Assembly: GCF_006438925.1 (NCBI RefSeq)
Contig: NZ_RCZA01000001.1
Span: 124,001-188,000, forward strand
Direction of reading: 5' to 3'
Length of the DNA stretch: 64,000 bases
Source: Pseudomonas mandelii
Lineage (GTDB): Bacteria > Pseudomonadota > Gammaproteobacteria > Pseudomonadales > Pseudomonadaceae
Shown here: piece after piece, positions 20,641 to 29,649 of the stretch
Numbering within the stretch: position 1 is the stretch's first letter
Layout of the letters: each line of letters begins with the position of its first letter
The notes under the pieces: generated by a model
Databases searched by the model: none
What the model was told of the DNA's origin: nothing
Seen by the model: the letters and a program-made list of their open reading frames with translations, nothing else
Program-made: the position numbers and the translations under genes

Positions 20641-20731
20641 CTGTGGGAGCGAGCCTGCTCGCGAAGTGCGGTGGATCAGTCGCCGGAGATGTTGACTGCG
20701 CCCCTTTCGCGAGCAGGCTCGCTCCCACATT
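20641..20731. repeat. REP pair (type A)
   Basis: Inverted pair of GTGGGAGCGAGCCTGCTCGCGA units separating etfB from the acetyltransferase gene; could act as the 3' end of the dgc-etf transcript. Confidence 0.85.
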
Positions 20732-20750
20732 AGATGGGTGTTGATAGCTG

Positions 20751-21521
20751 TTAGCGGACCACGCCTTCTTCGATCAGTAACTTGAGAATGGCTTCGGCAC
20801 CGGCCTGCGCCGTAACGCCTTTGAGCACCTGACCGCCCCCGCCGCTGGCCTTGGCCGTTGCCGCTTTCATCCGGTCGGCGCCGCTCTTGGCCTTGATCAC
20901 TTTCAAGCGTTTAGGCCGTGGCTTGGCCGGTTGCAGCGTAGCGACCGCCAGCAGTTCATCGTCGATCACTTCGACTTCATCCGCCTGCAACACGCCACGC
21001 CGGGCCGGGCCGTAAGCGCTCTGCCGAGGTTTCGGTGCAGCGTTATCCACAGTTGCGAGGAACGGCAGCCGTACTTTCAAGCGACGGCGCTGACCACGTG
21101 GCAAGGCTTGCAGCACCAGCGCTGAATTACCGTCGATGGATTCAACTTGAGCCAGCCCCACGACCAGCGGCCAACCGAGGCTTTCGGCCAGCAGGAACGG
21201 CAACATGCCCGAGCCTTCGCCGGTTTCCGCCTGGCTGCCGGTCAGCACGACCTGAGCCCCTGCGTCACGCAAATACGCGGTCAATGCCGGCAGTGCATCG
21301 GCGCCTGAAGGTTGTTCAAGCACGTGCAGCTGTTCCAGGCCCATGCCCAAGTACGCGCGCAACGCCGGTTCCGCGACATCGCCGGCATGCAGCACTTGCA
21401 GGTTATCCCCAGCCAGCTGCAGACCCAGCTCCACCGCCCGCGCATCCTGCTCCGCACGACGTGGCCGGCCGGAGGTCGGGTGGGCGCCGATGGACACCAG
21501 GCTGATGATTTTCGTGCTCAT
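20751..21521 (-). CDS. etfB: Electron transfer flavoprotein beta subunit (dimethylglycine route)
   Basis: 256-aa ETF beta-like subunit. The TGSQAETGEGSGMLPFLLAE segment corresponds to the conserved beta-subunit nucleotide-binding stretch; the C-terminal 60 residues are lysine-rich and unusual. It is last in the operon with dgcA, dgcB and etfA, 15 bp after etfA, with a strong GGAAAGG ribosome site. It should accept electrons from the DgcAB dimethylglycine demethylase and pass them on towards the quinone pool. It is distinct from the housekeeping ETF of fatty-acid oxidation. An exact DnaA 9-mer lies in the coding sequence at 21043. Confidence 0.9.
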   Translation of the reverse strand: MSTKIISLVSIGAHPTSGRPRRAEQDARAVELGLQLAGDNLQVLHAGDVAEPALRAYLGMGLEQLHVLEQPSGADALPALTAYLRDAGAQVVLTGSQAETGEGSGMLPFLLAESLGWPLVVGLAQVESIDGNSALVLQALPRGQRRRLKVRLPFLATVDNAAPKPRQSAYGPARRGVLQADEVEVIDDELLAVATLQPAKPRPKRLKVIKAKSGADRMKAATAKASGGGGQVLKGVTAQAGAEAILKLLIEEGVVR

Positions 21522-21536
21522 AACCCTTTCCTTCCC

Positions 21537-22757
21537 TTAAGCCGCATCGCGCTTGGCTTCGTTGCGGTAAGCCTCTACCGCATCGATCAAGGCTTGAAGA
21601 ATCTCGGCGCTCTCGCCGATCACCGACAGGTCGGCCCGTTTGATCATGTCGCAGCCAGGGTCGAGGTTGATCGCCACCACCTTGTCGCAGGCACCGATGC
21701 CTTGCAGGTGCTGGATCGCCCCGGAAATCCCCACCGCCACATAAACCCGCGCGGTGACCCAGGTGCCAGACGCACCGACCTGACGGTCGCGCGCCATGAA
21801 ACCATCGTCCACCGCAACACGGGACGCGCCTTCGGTTGCGCCGAGGGCTTCGGCCGTCCTGTGGAAAAGTCCCCAGTCCTTGACCCCGTTGCCGCCGGAG
21901 AAGATGAACTCGGCTTCGGCCATCGGAATCGCCGCAGGATCCACCGCCACCGCGCCCAAATCCTCGATGCGCGACAGGCTGCGCGCCACCGCTGTGGATA
22001 ACTCCACCGGCAAGGCTTCGTGACGGGTTTCGCTGACCGGTTCGGCGCACTCGACGGCCGCCAGAATCAAGCGAGCGACCGGACGCGCAAGGTCTTGCAG
22101 GCCCGCACCGGCGCGGCCGATGCATTCCTGATCCTTGACCTGCCAGACCCGCGTGGCCGGGCGTTCGCCCAGCGCTGCGGCAAAGCGTCGACCCAATTCA
22201 CCACCACCGCTGCGGCTGTCCGGCAGCAGCCAGTGACGCGGGCTGAACTGGTTATCCACAGCCCGCAGACCCTGGACCCGTTGTTCCGGTGCATAACCGC
22301 TGAATTCTTCGCCATCCAGCACCAGCAAGCGATCGACGCCAGCGGTGGCGAAAGCGTTTTCCTTGTGTTCACCGAAGACCACGGCCAACACCGCACCGTC
22401 CTTGCCGGCCAATTGGTGAGCCAGGCCCAGCAAGTCGCGGTCGTGGCTGCTCAAGCGGCCGCCGACCATGTCTGGCACCACGCTGATGTAAAACGCAGGT
22501 GCAGGCACTTGGTGCAGTGGCAACTGGACTTCAACCGCAGCCGAGCGTTTGCTCGCCCCGCCCTGTTGAGCGCCACTGCGATCAATGCGTTTGATACCGT
22601 TGGGGCCGATAAAACCGATGCCGTGAGGATTCTTGCGGATGACGCCGTTAGGCCCCATCCAGCTGTGTTGCTCCGGTTGCATGGCCGCGTGCAGCGGGTG
22701 CAAGCGGTTACGGGCGATCCATTCGGCGCGGGGGTCGCGGCGGATAATGTCGCTCAT
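21537..22757 (-). CDS. etfA: Electron transfer flavoprotein alpha subunit (dimethylglycine route)
   Basis: 406 aa, about 90 longer than usual ETF alpha subunits. The C-terminal FAD domain is complete: SGGNGVKDW, GASRVAVDDG, RQVGASG and GISGAIQHLQG. The extra N-terminal 85 residues contain a short internal repeat (WMGPNGVIRKN / FIGPNGIKRID) of unknown purpose. The start codon overlaps the dgcB stop (TGATG), so it is translationally coupled. Partner of the etfB product in taking electrons from DgcAB. Exact DnaA 9-mers occur at 21993 and 22252. Confidence 0.93.
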   Translation of the reverse strand: MSDIIRRDPRAEWIARNRLHPLHAAMQPEQHSWMGPNGVIRKNPHGIGFIGPNGIKRIDRSGAQQGGASKRSAAVEVQLPLHQVPAPAFYISVVPDMVGGRLSSHDRDLLGLAHQLAGKDGAVLAVVFGEHKENAFATAGVDRLLVLDGEEFSGYAPEQRVQGLRAVDNQFSPRHWLLPDSRSGGGELGRRFAAALGERPATRVWQVKDQECIGRAGAGLQDLARPVARLILAAVECAEPVSETRHEALPVELSTAVARSLSRIEDLGAVAVDPAAIPMAEAEFIFSGGNGVKDWGLFHRTAEALGATEGASRVAVDDGFMARDRQVGASGTWVTARVYVAVGISGAIQHLQGIGACDKVVAINLDPGCDMIKRADLSVIGESAEILQALIDAVEAYRNEAKRDAA

Positions 22758-24706
22758 CAGTGGGCCTCCGCAGGTTCACGTTGGGCCGGTTTGGTCGGCT
22801 TGCTCGGGGCAGCGTCTTCGAGCAACGCGTCCGCCACCAGTTCGGCGATGTCCTTGATCAGCGGTCGAGGTTCGACCACGCCTTCGAGCATCGCAGTGCA
22901 CTGTGGACAACCCACGGCCACCAGTTCGGCGCCGGTTTCGCGGATGTCTTCCATACGCATGTCGGGGATCCGTTGCTTGCCCGGAATGTCGGTGATCGGC
23001 GCACCGCCACCACCGCCGCAGCAGCGCGAGCGGAAACCGGAGCGTTGCATTTCTTTCACTTCAATCCCAAGGGCACGCAGCACTTCACGCGGTGCCTCGT
23101 ATTCGCCGTTGTAGCGGCCGAGGTAGCACGGATCGTGATAAGTCACGCTGCTGCCTTTGTGCTGACCGAGGTTCAGGGCGCCAGCGCCGATGATTTCCGC
23201 CATGTAGGTGCTGTGATGCTGCACGAGGTAGTTGCCGTCGAAGGCGCCGTACTCGTTTTTCAGCACGTGGAAGCTGTGCGGGTCGCAGGTGACGATGCGG
23301 TTGAAGTTGTATTTGGCCAGGGTCTGGATGTTGCGTTTGGCCAACAGCTGGAAGGTGGCTTCGTCGCCCAGACGTCGGGCCACGTCACCGCTGTCACGCT
23401 CTTCGAGGCCCAGTACCGCGAAGTCGACCTTGGCCGCTTTCAGCACTTTGACGAAGGCGCGCAGGGTGCGCTGGTTGCGCATGTCGAAGGCACCGTCGCC
23501 GACCCAGAACAGCACGTCGACCGATTTCTTCTCGCTCATCAGATTGAGGTTCAAGTCCGCCGCCCAGTTCATCCGCCCACCTGGGGCGAAGCCGCCAGGG
23601 TTGTCGGTGGCGATGAGGTTTTCGAGGACTTCGGCGCCCTTGTTTGGCGTGGCACCTTTTTCCAGGGTCAAGTGACGGCGCATGTCGACGATGGCGTCGA
23701 CGTGCTCGATCATCATCGGGCACTCCTCGACACAGGCGCGGCAAGTGGTGCAGGACCACAGGGTTTCAGCGTCCACCAGACCGTTGACGATCGGTTGATG
23801 CGGGTTGCCGGCGTGTTCGCCAATCGCTTTGCCTGGATACGGGCTTCCGGCGAATTTGGCATCAGTGCCACCGGCAAGGCCGACGACCATGTCTTGAATC
23901 AGCTTTTTCGGGTTCAGCGGCTGGCCGGCGGCGAACGCCGGGCACGCGGCTTCGCACTTGCCGCACTGCACGCAGGCGTCGAAGCCGAGCAGTTGGTTCC
24001 AGGTGAAATCCTTGGGTTTTTCCACGCCCAGTGGCGCGTTTGGATCGTTCAGGTCCAGCGGTTTCAAACCGGTGGAACGGCCGCCGCCAAAACGCTCGGC
24101 GCGACGGTGCCAGGCCAGGTGCAAAGCACCGGCGAAGGCGTGCTTCATCGGCCCGCCCCAGGTCATGCCGAAGAACAGTTCGCTAACGCCCCACAGCACA
24201 CCAACGCCGAGGATCGCCGCCACCACCCAACCGCCGAAGTTTTCCGGGAGGATGCCGGCGACCGGCAGGGTCAACAGGAAGAAGCTCGCCGAGAACGCCA
24301 ACAGGCTTTTCGGCAGACGCATCCATGGCCCTTTGGAAAGGCGAGCCGGTGGGTTGCGACGACGCAGGAACATGAAAATCGCACCAACGAACATCACCGC
24401 CGAGGCAATCAACAGGGCAACACCGAGAATGCGATTGTGCAGGCCGAAACCGTGAACCAGGATCGCCAGCACAATGGACGCCACTGCACCGCCAGCCGTG
24501 GCGACGTGAGTGTTGGCGATGTATTTGTCCCGCGCGACGACATGGTGCAAATCGACCATATAGCGCTTGGGCATGGCGAACAGGCCGCCGATCAGGTCGA
24601 CTTTCGAAGCCCGGCCCCGGCGCCACATAGCCACCCGCCGCAACGCGCCGAGGACGGCAAGGCCCAGGGCTGCGAACAACAGGATTGGAAGAAGGGTGTT
24701 CAACAT
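22757..24706 (-). CDS. dgcB: Dimethylglycine demethylase iron-sulfur subunit
   Basis: 649 aa. Several hydrophobic helices occupy residues 1-190. Two 4Fe-4S motifs follow, C245-x2-C248-x2-C251-x3-CP and C319-x2-C322-x2-C325-x3-CP. Then come two CCG-type domains (YHDPCYLGRYN, RCCGGGGG, CPQC), the layout of heterodisulfide-reductase-D/glycolate-oxidase-F-like electron carriers. It needs DgcA to convert dimethylglycine to sarcosine and probably links it to the membrane quinone pool and the ETF encoded downstream. The start has GGGAGC upstream. Part of the operon beginning at 28514. Confidence 0.94.
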   Translation of the reverse strand: MLNTLLPILLFAALGLAVLGALRRVAMWRRGRASKVDLIGGLFAMPKRYMVDLHHVVARDKYIANTHVATAGGAVASIVLAILVHGFGLHNRILGVALLIASAVMFVGAIFMFLRRRNPPARLSKGPWMRLPKSLLAFSASFFLLTLPVAGILPENFGGWVVAAILGVGVLWGVSELFFGMTWGGPMKHAFAGALHLAWHRRAERFGGGRSTGLKPLDLNDPNAPLGVEKPKDFTWNQLLGFDACVQCGKCEAACPAFAAGQPLNPKKLIQDMVVGLAGGTDAKFAGSPYPGKAIGEHAGNPHQPIVNGLVDAETLWSCTTCRACVEECPMMIEHVDAIVDMRRHLTLEKGATPNKGAEVLENLIATDNPGGFAPGGRMNWAADLNLNLMSEKKSVDVLFWVGDGAFDMRNQRTLRAFVKVLKAAKVDFAVLGLEERDSGDVARRLGDEATFQLLAKRNIQTLAKYNFNRIVTCDPHSFHVLKNEYGAFDGNYLVQHHSTYMAEIIGAGALNLGQHKGSSVTYHDPCYLGRYNGEYEAPREVLRALGIEVKEMQRSGFRSRCCGGGGGAPITDIPGKQRIPDMRMEDIRETGAELVAVGCPQCTAMLEGVVEPRPLIKDIAELVADALLEDAAPSKPTKPAQREPAEAH

Positions 24707-24748
24707 GGTGAAGCTCCCACCAAAACATCTTGGAGAAACGCGGTCGAT

Positions 24749-24834
24749 GTAGGAGCTGCCGAAGGCTGCGATCTTTTGATCTGGATCTTAAAAAACAAAG
24801 TCAAAAGATCGCAGCCTTCGGCAGCTCCTACACA
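24749..24834. repeat. REPIN (type B) between dgcA and dgcB
   Basis: Inverted type-B REP pair in the 145-bp gap inside the dgc operon. Its hairpin lies directly after the dgcA stop and may give different dgcA and dgcB-etf message levels. Confidence 0.85.
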
Positions 24835-24851
24835 GGGGATGCGTCAGTGGC

Positions 24852-26912
24852 TTAGAAATCCTTGCACAACCGCAGCGCGTCGTAGATCGCCGCGTGGGTG
24901 TTGCGCTGCGCCACGCAGTCGCCGATGCGGAACAGCAAGTAGCCGTCACCCGGTTGGCTCAGCGAAGGTTGTGGCTTGATCGCGAACAAGGCTTCGATGT
25001 CCATCTGGCCTTTGTTGCGCGAGCCTTCCTTCAGGGCGTAGTAGATTTCTTCGTCCGGACGCACGCCGTTTTCGACGACGACCTGGTCCACCACCCGCTC
25101 CTCTTTGGCGCCGGTGTATTCGTTTTCCAGCACCGCCACCAGCTTGTCGCCTTCGCGGTAGACCTTCTCCAACATCATGTCCCCGGTCATGATCACTTCT
25201 TTGGGGTACATGCTGCGGTAGTACGTCGGGAACGAGGTGCCGCCAATCGCCACGCCCGGTTTGATGTCGTCAGTGACGATCTCGACCTGGCTGCCCTTGT
25301 CGGCGAGGAAGTCGGCGGTCGACATCCCGGTGAACTCGCAAATGGTGTCGTAGACCAGCACGTTCTTGCCCGGTGCAACCTTGCCATCGAGGATGTCCCA
25401 GCTGCTGACCACCAGGCCTTCAGCCGCGCCCCAGTGCTCGTTCTGCTCCAGGAATGGATGGCCGCCGACGGCGAGTACCACCACGTCCGGACGCAGGTCG
25501 AGAATGGTTGCCGCATCGGCCGCCACGCCCAGGCGCAGGTCGACTTTCAAACGCGCCAGCTCAAGTTGGAACCAGCGGGTGATACCGGCGATCTGGTCCC
25601 GTTGCGGGGCTTTCGAAGCGGTCGTGATCTGCCCGCCAATGAATTCTTTCTTCTCGAACAGGGTCACGTCGTGGCCACGTTCGGCAGACACACGAGCGGC
25701 TTCCATCCCGGCAGGACCGGCACCGACCACCACAACCTTGCGCTTCACACCGGTCGACTTCTCGATGATGTGCGGCACGCCCATGTATTCACGGGAGGTC
25801 GCGGCGTTCTGGATGCACAACACGTCCAGGCCCTGGTACTGACGGTCGATGCAGTAGTTGGCGCCGACGCATTGTTTGATCTGGTCGACCTGACCCATTT
25901 TGATTTTGGCGATCAGGTGCGGGTCGGCGATGTGGGCGCGGGTCATGCCGACCATGTCCACGTAGCCGCCTTCCAGAATACGGGTCGCCTGGTTTGGGTC
26001 CTTGATGTTCTGCGCGTGCAGCACCGGGGCCTTGACCACTTCTTTGATACCGGCGGCCAAATGCAGGAATGGCTCCGGTGGATAACTCATGTTCGGGATA
26101 ACGTTGGCCAGGGTGTTGTGGGTGTCACAACCCGAACCCACCACGCCGATGAAGTCGATCATGCCGGTGTCGTCGTAGTACTTGGCGATCTGCTTCATGT
26201 CCTCGTGGGACAAGCCGTCCGGGTGGAACTCGTCACCGCACAGACGAATGCCGACGCAGAAATCCGGGCCGACTTCAGCCCGCACAGCCTTGATCACTTC
26301 CAGGCCGAAACGCATGCGATTCTCGAAGCTGCCGCCCCATTCGTCGGTACGTTTGTTGACCCGTGGGCTCCAGAACTGGTCGATCATGTGCTGGTGCACA
26401 GCAGACAGTTCGACGCCGTCCAGGCCACCGGCCTTGGCGCGGCCAGCCGCGGTGGCGTAGTTGCCGATCACCCGCCAGATTTCTTCCGGTTCGATGGTTT
26501 TGCAGGTCGCACGGTGTACCGGTTCACGGATGCCCGATGGCGACAGCAGGGTTGGCCAATGCTCGCCGTCCCAGCGCGAACGACGACCCATGTGGGTAAT
26601 CTGGATCATGATCTTGGCGCCATGCTTGTGCATGGCATCGGCCAGGTTCTGGAAGTGCGGAATGATCCGGTCGTCGGCCAGGTTGACCGACTTCCACCAG
26701 CCTTGCGGGCTGTCGATGGCCACACTGGAGGAACCGCCGCAAATCGCCAGGCCGATCCCGCCCTTGGCTTTCTCTTCGTAATACTTGACGTACCGGTCGG
26801 TGGTCATGCCGCCGTCGGTGGCATAAACCTCGGCGTGCGCGGTGCTGAGCACGCGGTTGCGGATGGTCAGTTTGCCGATCTGGATCGGCTGGAACATTGC
26901 TTCGAAAGCCAT
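24852..26912 (-). CDS. dgcA: Dimethylglycine demethylase flavoprotein subunit
   Basis: 686 aa of the trimethylamine-dehydrogenase/2,4-dienoyl-CoA-reductase family. An Old-Yellow-Enzyme-type FMN barrel occupies residues 1-370, the 4Fe-4S cysteines lie around VGANYCIDRQYQ and LDVLCIQNAA (partly altered spacing), and a C-terminal NAD/FAD domain carries VVGAGPAGMEAA. Catalyses the oxidative demethylation of dimethylglycine to sarcosine. GAGGAA precedes the ATG. It lies 15 bp after the DUF5943 gene. Confidence 0.95.
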   Translation of the reverse strand: MAFEAMFQPIQIGKLTIRNRVLSTAHAEVYATDGGMTTDRYVKYYEEKAKGGIGLAICGGSSSVAIDSPQGWWKSVNLADDRIIPHFQNLADAMHKHGAKIMIQITHMGRRSRWDGEHWPTLLSPSGIREPVHRATCKTIEPEEIWRVIGNYATAAGRAKAGGLDGVELSAVHQHMIDQFWSPRVNKRTDEWGGSFENRMRFGLEVIKAVRAEVGPDFCVGIRLCGDEFHPDGLSHEDMKQIAKYYDDTGMIDFIGVVGSGCDTHNTLANVIPNMSYPPEPFLHLAAGIKEVVKAPVLHAQNIKDPNQATRILEGGYVDMVGMTRAHIADPHLIAKIKMGQVDQIKQCVGANYCIDRQYQGLDVLCIQNAATSREYMGVPHIIEKSTGVKRKVVVVGAGPAGMEAARVSAERGHDVTLFEKKEFIGGQITTASKAPQRDQIAGITRWFQLELARLKVDLRLGVAADAATILDLRPDVVVLAVGGHPFLEQNEHWGAAEGLVVSSWDILDGKVAPGKNVLVYDTICEFTGMSTADFLADKGSQVEIVTDDIKPGVAIGGTSFPTYYRSMYPKEVIMTGDMMLEKVYREGDKLVAVLENEYTGAKEERVVDQVVVENGVRPDEEIYYALKEGSRNKGQMDIEALFAIKPQPSLSQPGDGYLLFRIGDCVAQRNTHAAIYDALRLCKDF

Positions 26913-26927
26913 GGCGGGTTCCTCGAC

Positions 26928-27458
26928 TTACAACGGCTTGACGGTGAACAGGCCGTCGTCGTGGCCTTCTTCGGAGCCACCGTAAACCTGTTCGGCAACG
27001 GTGCGGATCTTGCTGCCGCGGGCTTGCAGAATCTGGTCCATGGCACCGGCAAACCAGCCGGTGAACATGTAGTCGACCTTGCGCCCGACCTTGCCGTACA
27101 CGTAGACGAACGCCGAGTGTTCAAGCTTGACGCTGGCAGTGCCTTTGTCGAGGTCGATGTCCTGGATCTTGAACAGGCCCCAGCCGCGCTGCGACAGGCG
27201 TTTCATGTAGTGCTCGAACACCGCAACGCCTTCCAGGCCGTGGCATTCAGCTTCTTTTTCACACCAGTGCCAGGCGGATTTGTAGCCGGCCTTGTAGAGG
27301 ATTTCGGCGTAGGCGTCGGCGCCCAGCACTTCCTCGATGCCCATGTGGTTGTTGACGAAGAAATGACGCGGCACGTACAGCATTGGCAGGGCGTCGGAGG
27401 TCCAGACACCGGTTTCGCTGTCGACTTCGATTGGCAATTGCGGGGCGATCTTGGCCAT
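26928..27458 (-). CDS. DUF5943 protein of the dimethylglycine operon
   Basis: 176 aa, soluble, with no signal peptide. The centre (HWCEKEAECHGLEG) carries two cysteines and two histidines that could bind metal, and the fold pattern suggests a relative of V4R-type small-molecule-binding domains; that last point is inference. It lies between the dipeptidase-like gene and dgcA in all pseudomonads I recall, so a supporting role in dimethylglycine demethylation is likely. No activity is known to me. GGAGTT precedes the ATG. Confidence 0.8.
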   Translation of the reverse strand: MAKIAPQLPIEVDSETGVWTSDALPMLYVPRHFFVNNHMGIEEVLGADAYAEILYKAGYKSAWHWCEKEAECHGLEGVAVFEHYMKRLSQRGWGLFKIQDIDLDKGTASVKLEHSAFVYVYGKVGRKVDYMFTGWFAGAMDQILQARGSKIRTVAEQVYGGSEEGHDDGLFTVKPL

Positions 27459-27536
27459 GGAAACTTAACTCCAGAAAAATTTTGGTGTTGCCCCCGGCGC
27501 GGACGGCCGGGGGAAAGAATTCAGAGGTGCTGCGGC

Positions 27537-28514
27537 TTACTCACCCCAGACGTCCTTCAAGACGTTGACCCAGTTCTCGCCCATGATCTTGCGGACCACG
27601 CGCTCGGAATGGCCGCGCTTGAGCAGGGTTTCGGTCAGGTTCGGGAACTCGCCGACGGTGCGGATGCCCAGCGGGTTGATGATCTTGCCGAAGCTGGTCA
27701 GGCGGCGGGCGTAGCCCTTGTCATGGGTCAGGTATTCAAAGAAGTCCTGGCCATGGCCCTGGGTGAAGTCGGTGCCGATGCCGATGGCGTCTTCGCCGAC
27801 GATGTTCATGGTGTATTCGATGGCTTCGGCGTAATCGTCGATGGTCGAATCGATGCCCTTGGCCAGGAATGGCGCAAACATGGTCACGCCGACGAAACCG
27901 CCGTGATCGGCGATGAACTTCAGCTCTTCATCGGATTTGTTGCGCGGGTGAATTTTCAGACCCGACGGCAGGCAATGGGAGTAGCAAACCGGTTTCTTCG
28001 ATTCGAGGATGACTTCTTCGGAGGTTTTCGAACCCACGTGGGACAGGTCGCACATGACGCCGACGCGGTTCATCTCGGCGACGATTTCGCGACCGAAACC
28101 CGACAGGCCGCCATCACGCTCGTAGCAGCCGGTACCCACCAGGTTTTGCGTGTTGTAGCACATCTGCACGATACCGACGCCCAGCTGCTTGAACACCTCG
28201 ACGTAGCCGATCTGGTCTTCAAAAGCGTGAGCATTCTGGAAGCCGAAGAGGATGCCGGTCTTGCCCTGCTCTTTGGCTTTGCGGATATCGGCGGTGGTGC
28301 GCACCGGAATCACCAGGTCGCTGTTCTCGCGAATCAGCTTCTGGCTGGCGGCGATATTGTTCACGGTGGCCTGGAAGCCCTCCCACACCGACACTGTGCA
28401 GTTGGCCGCGGTCAGACCGCCCTTGCGCATGTCTTCGAACAGCTCACGGTTCCACTTGGCAATAATCAGACCGTCGATAACGATGCTGTCGGCGTGCAAT
28501 TCGGCTGGGCTCAT
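27537..28514 (-). CDS. M19 (renal dipeptidase) family protein with altered metal site
   Basis: 325 aa of the membrane-dipeptidase fold, first gene of the dgcAB-etfAB operon. The histidines H159 (DLSH) and H180 (YSH) and D249 (GTDF) of the binuclear zinc site are present. However, the usual first-strand HxD is L16-I-I18 (DGLIIAK instead of DGHND), and the bridging Glu is Q93 (FGFQNAH). Four expected ligands are thus reduced, which argues against normal dipeptidase chemistry. The ATG at 28514 has GGGGA; the frame extends upstream without support. Role in betaine catabolism unknown. Confidence 0.85.
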   Translation of the reverse strand: MSPAELHADSIVIDGLIIAKWNRELFEDMRKGGLTAANCTVSVWEGFQATVNNIAASQKLIRENSDLVIPVRTTADIRKAKEQGKTGILFGFQNAHAFEDQIGYVEVFKQLGVGIVQMCYNTQNLVGTGCYERDGGLSGFGREIVAEMNRVGVMCDLSHVGSKTSEEVILESKKPVCYSHCLPSGLKIHPRNKSDEELKFIADHGGFVGVTMFAPFLAKGIDSTIDDYAEAIEYTMNIVGEDAIGIGTDFTQGHGQDFFEYLTHDKGYARRLTSFGKIINPLGIRTVGEFPNLTETLLKRGHSERVVRKIMGENWVNVLKDVWGE

Positions 28515-28750
28515 CAGGCTGTCCCCTATTAGCGATTCATGCGCCGAATCGTATGCCGGCGCTTTGGGGCCAGCATATGCCTGAGGGAGGGGGCAGCCGG
28601 GTGCAAAAACGACAGGGGGTTTGCCGAAAGCGTCAATCTGCGACAAAGGGTCGTCGCCGGACGTCATGGGCCACCTGTTCAAGGGCCCGCGCATGAGCCA
28701 GAATTCGCGGCATTACTGGATGCTTTACTGGAATAAGGGGCGGCGGCGCA

Positions 28751-29152
28751 ATGAAATCGATCTTCCTGGCTTTGGCACTGATAGCGACCGGCGTACACGC
28801 GGCGGAAGAGTCCGACGACAACCCCTGCGACAAAGTCGAAAACGAGGTTCAGACCCTGGAATGCTCGGCCTTCAGCAGAACCACCGCCGAACAGTTGCTC
28901 AAAGACAACTATCAGGGCCTGAACGAGCGCATGCAAACGGCCTACAGCAAGAACCCGGCGCAACTGGCCGACATCACCGGCAAGCTCAAAGCCGCACAAC
29001 AGCAGTGGTTGAAGACACGAGATGCGGATTGCGCGGTTGAGGCGTTTCCGGCGACGACCGGTAGCAAGGCATTCACCATCGCGCAGAATGATTGCGTGGC
29101 GCGAATGAGTGACGAGCGGTCGGAGTTTTTGGAGTCGATTGGGCAGGAGTAA
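28751..29152 (+). CDS. LprI/DUF1311 family secreted protein
   Basis: 133 aa. An 18-residue signal peptide ends at VHA-AEE. The mature part has four cysteines and the LKAAQQQWLKTRDADC signature of the lysozyme-inhibitor LprI N-terminal domain family (DUF1311). AAGGGG lies 9 nt before the ATG. Periplasmic; lysozyme inhibition is suggested by family name only. Divergent from the dgc operon. Confidence 0.8.
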   Translation: MKSIFLALALIATGVHAAEESDDNPCDKVENEVQTLECSAFSRTTAEQLLKDNYQGLNERMQTAYSKNPAQLADITGKLKAAQQQWLKTRDADCAVEAFPATTGSKAFTIAQNDCVARMSDERSEFLESIGQE

Positions 29153-29213
29153 GCACAAACCCCAGCCAACAAGACCTGTAAGCTGAACATCTTCAGCCAG
29201 TAAAGGGATTCAA

Positions 29214-29630
29214 ATGAAAATCTGCGGCATCGAAATCAAAGGCAGCGAAGCCATCATCGCCGTGGCCTCCCTCGACGATCAGGCCCTTAGCCACATCCCG
29301 CTGAACACCAAGAAAATCGCCCTCGACGATGACGACGAAGCCGCCAACGTCAAAGTCTTTGCCGCTCAGGTGGCGTCGTTTGTGCGCGAGAACTCCATCG
29401 ACCGGATCGCGATCAAGAAGCGCAGCAAAAAAGGCGAGTTCGCCGGTGGGCCGACCACGTTCAAGATCGAGGGTGTTTTCCAGTTGCTGGGAAATTGCGA
29501 GGTCACACTGCTGTCGCCACAGACGATTAATGCACAGAACAAGAAGTTCGACTTTGAACTTCCGGCCACGCTGAACAAGTATCAGCATGAGGCGTTTAAA
29601 GCGGCCTGCTCGGCATTGATGAAGAAGTAA
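29214..29630 (+). CDS. DUF3010 family protein
   Basis: 138 aa, matching the DUF3010 pattern (MKICGIEIKGSEA start, IKKRSKKGEFAGG centre, NKYQHEAFKAA end). The RNase-H-like look of the N-terminal strand (GIEIKGSEAIIAV) suggests a Holliday-junction-resolvase-like fold, but no function is known to me. AAGGGA precedes the ATG. Short gap to the LprI-like gene, so possibly cotranscribed. Confidence 0.8.
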   Translation: MKICGIEIKGSEAIIAVASLDDQALSHIPLNTKKIALDDDDEAANVKVFAAQVASFVRENSIDRIAIKKRSKKGEFAGGPTTFKIEGVFQLLGNCEVTLLSPQTINAQNKKFDFELPATLNKYQHEAFKAACSALMKK

Positions 29631-29649
29631 CGCCCACAGCAGATCAAAA

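Noticed and set aside
24894..28532. A 1212-codon open frame on the plus strand opposite dgcA, the DUF5943 gene and the dipeptidase-like gene
   Set aside because: It mirrors the GC-rich third positions of the real genes, runs across three gene boundaries and their ribosome sites, and has no domain pattern.
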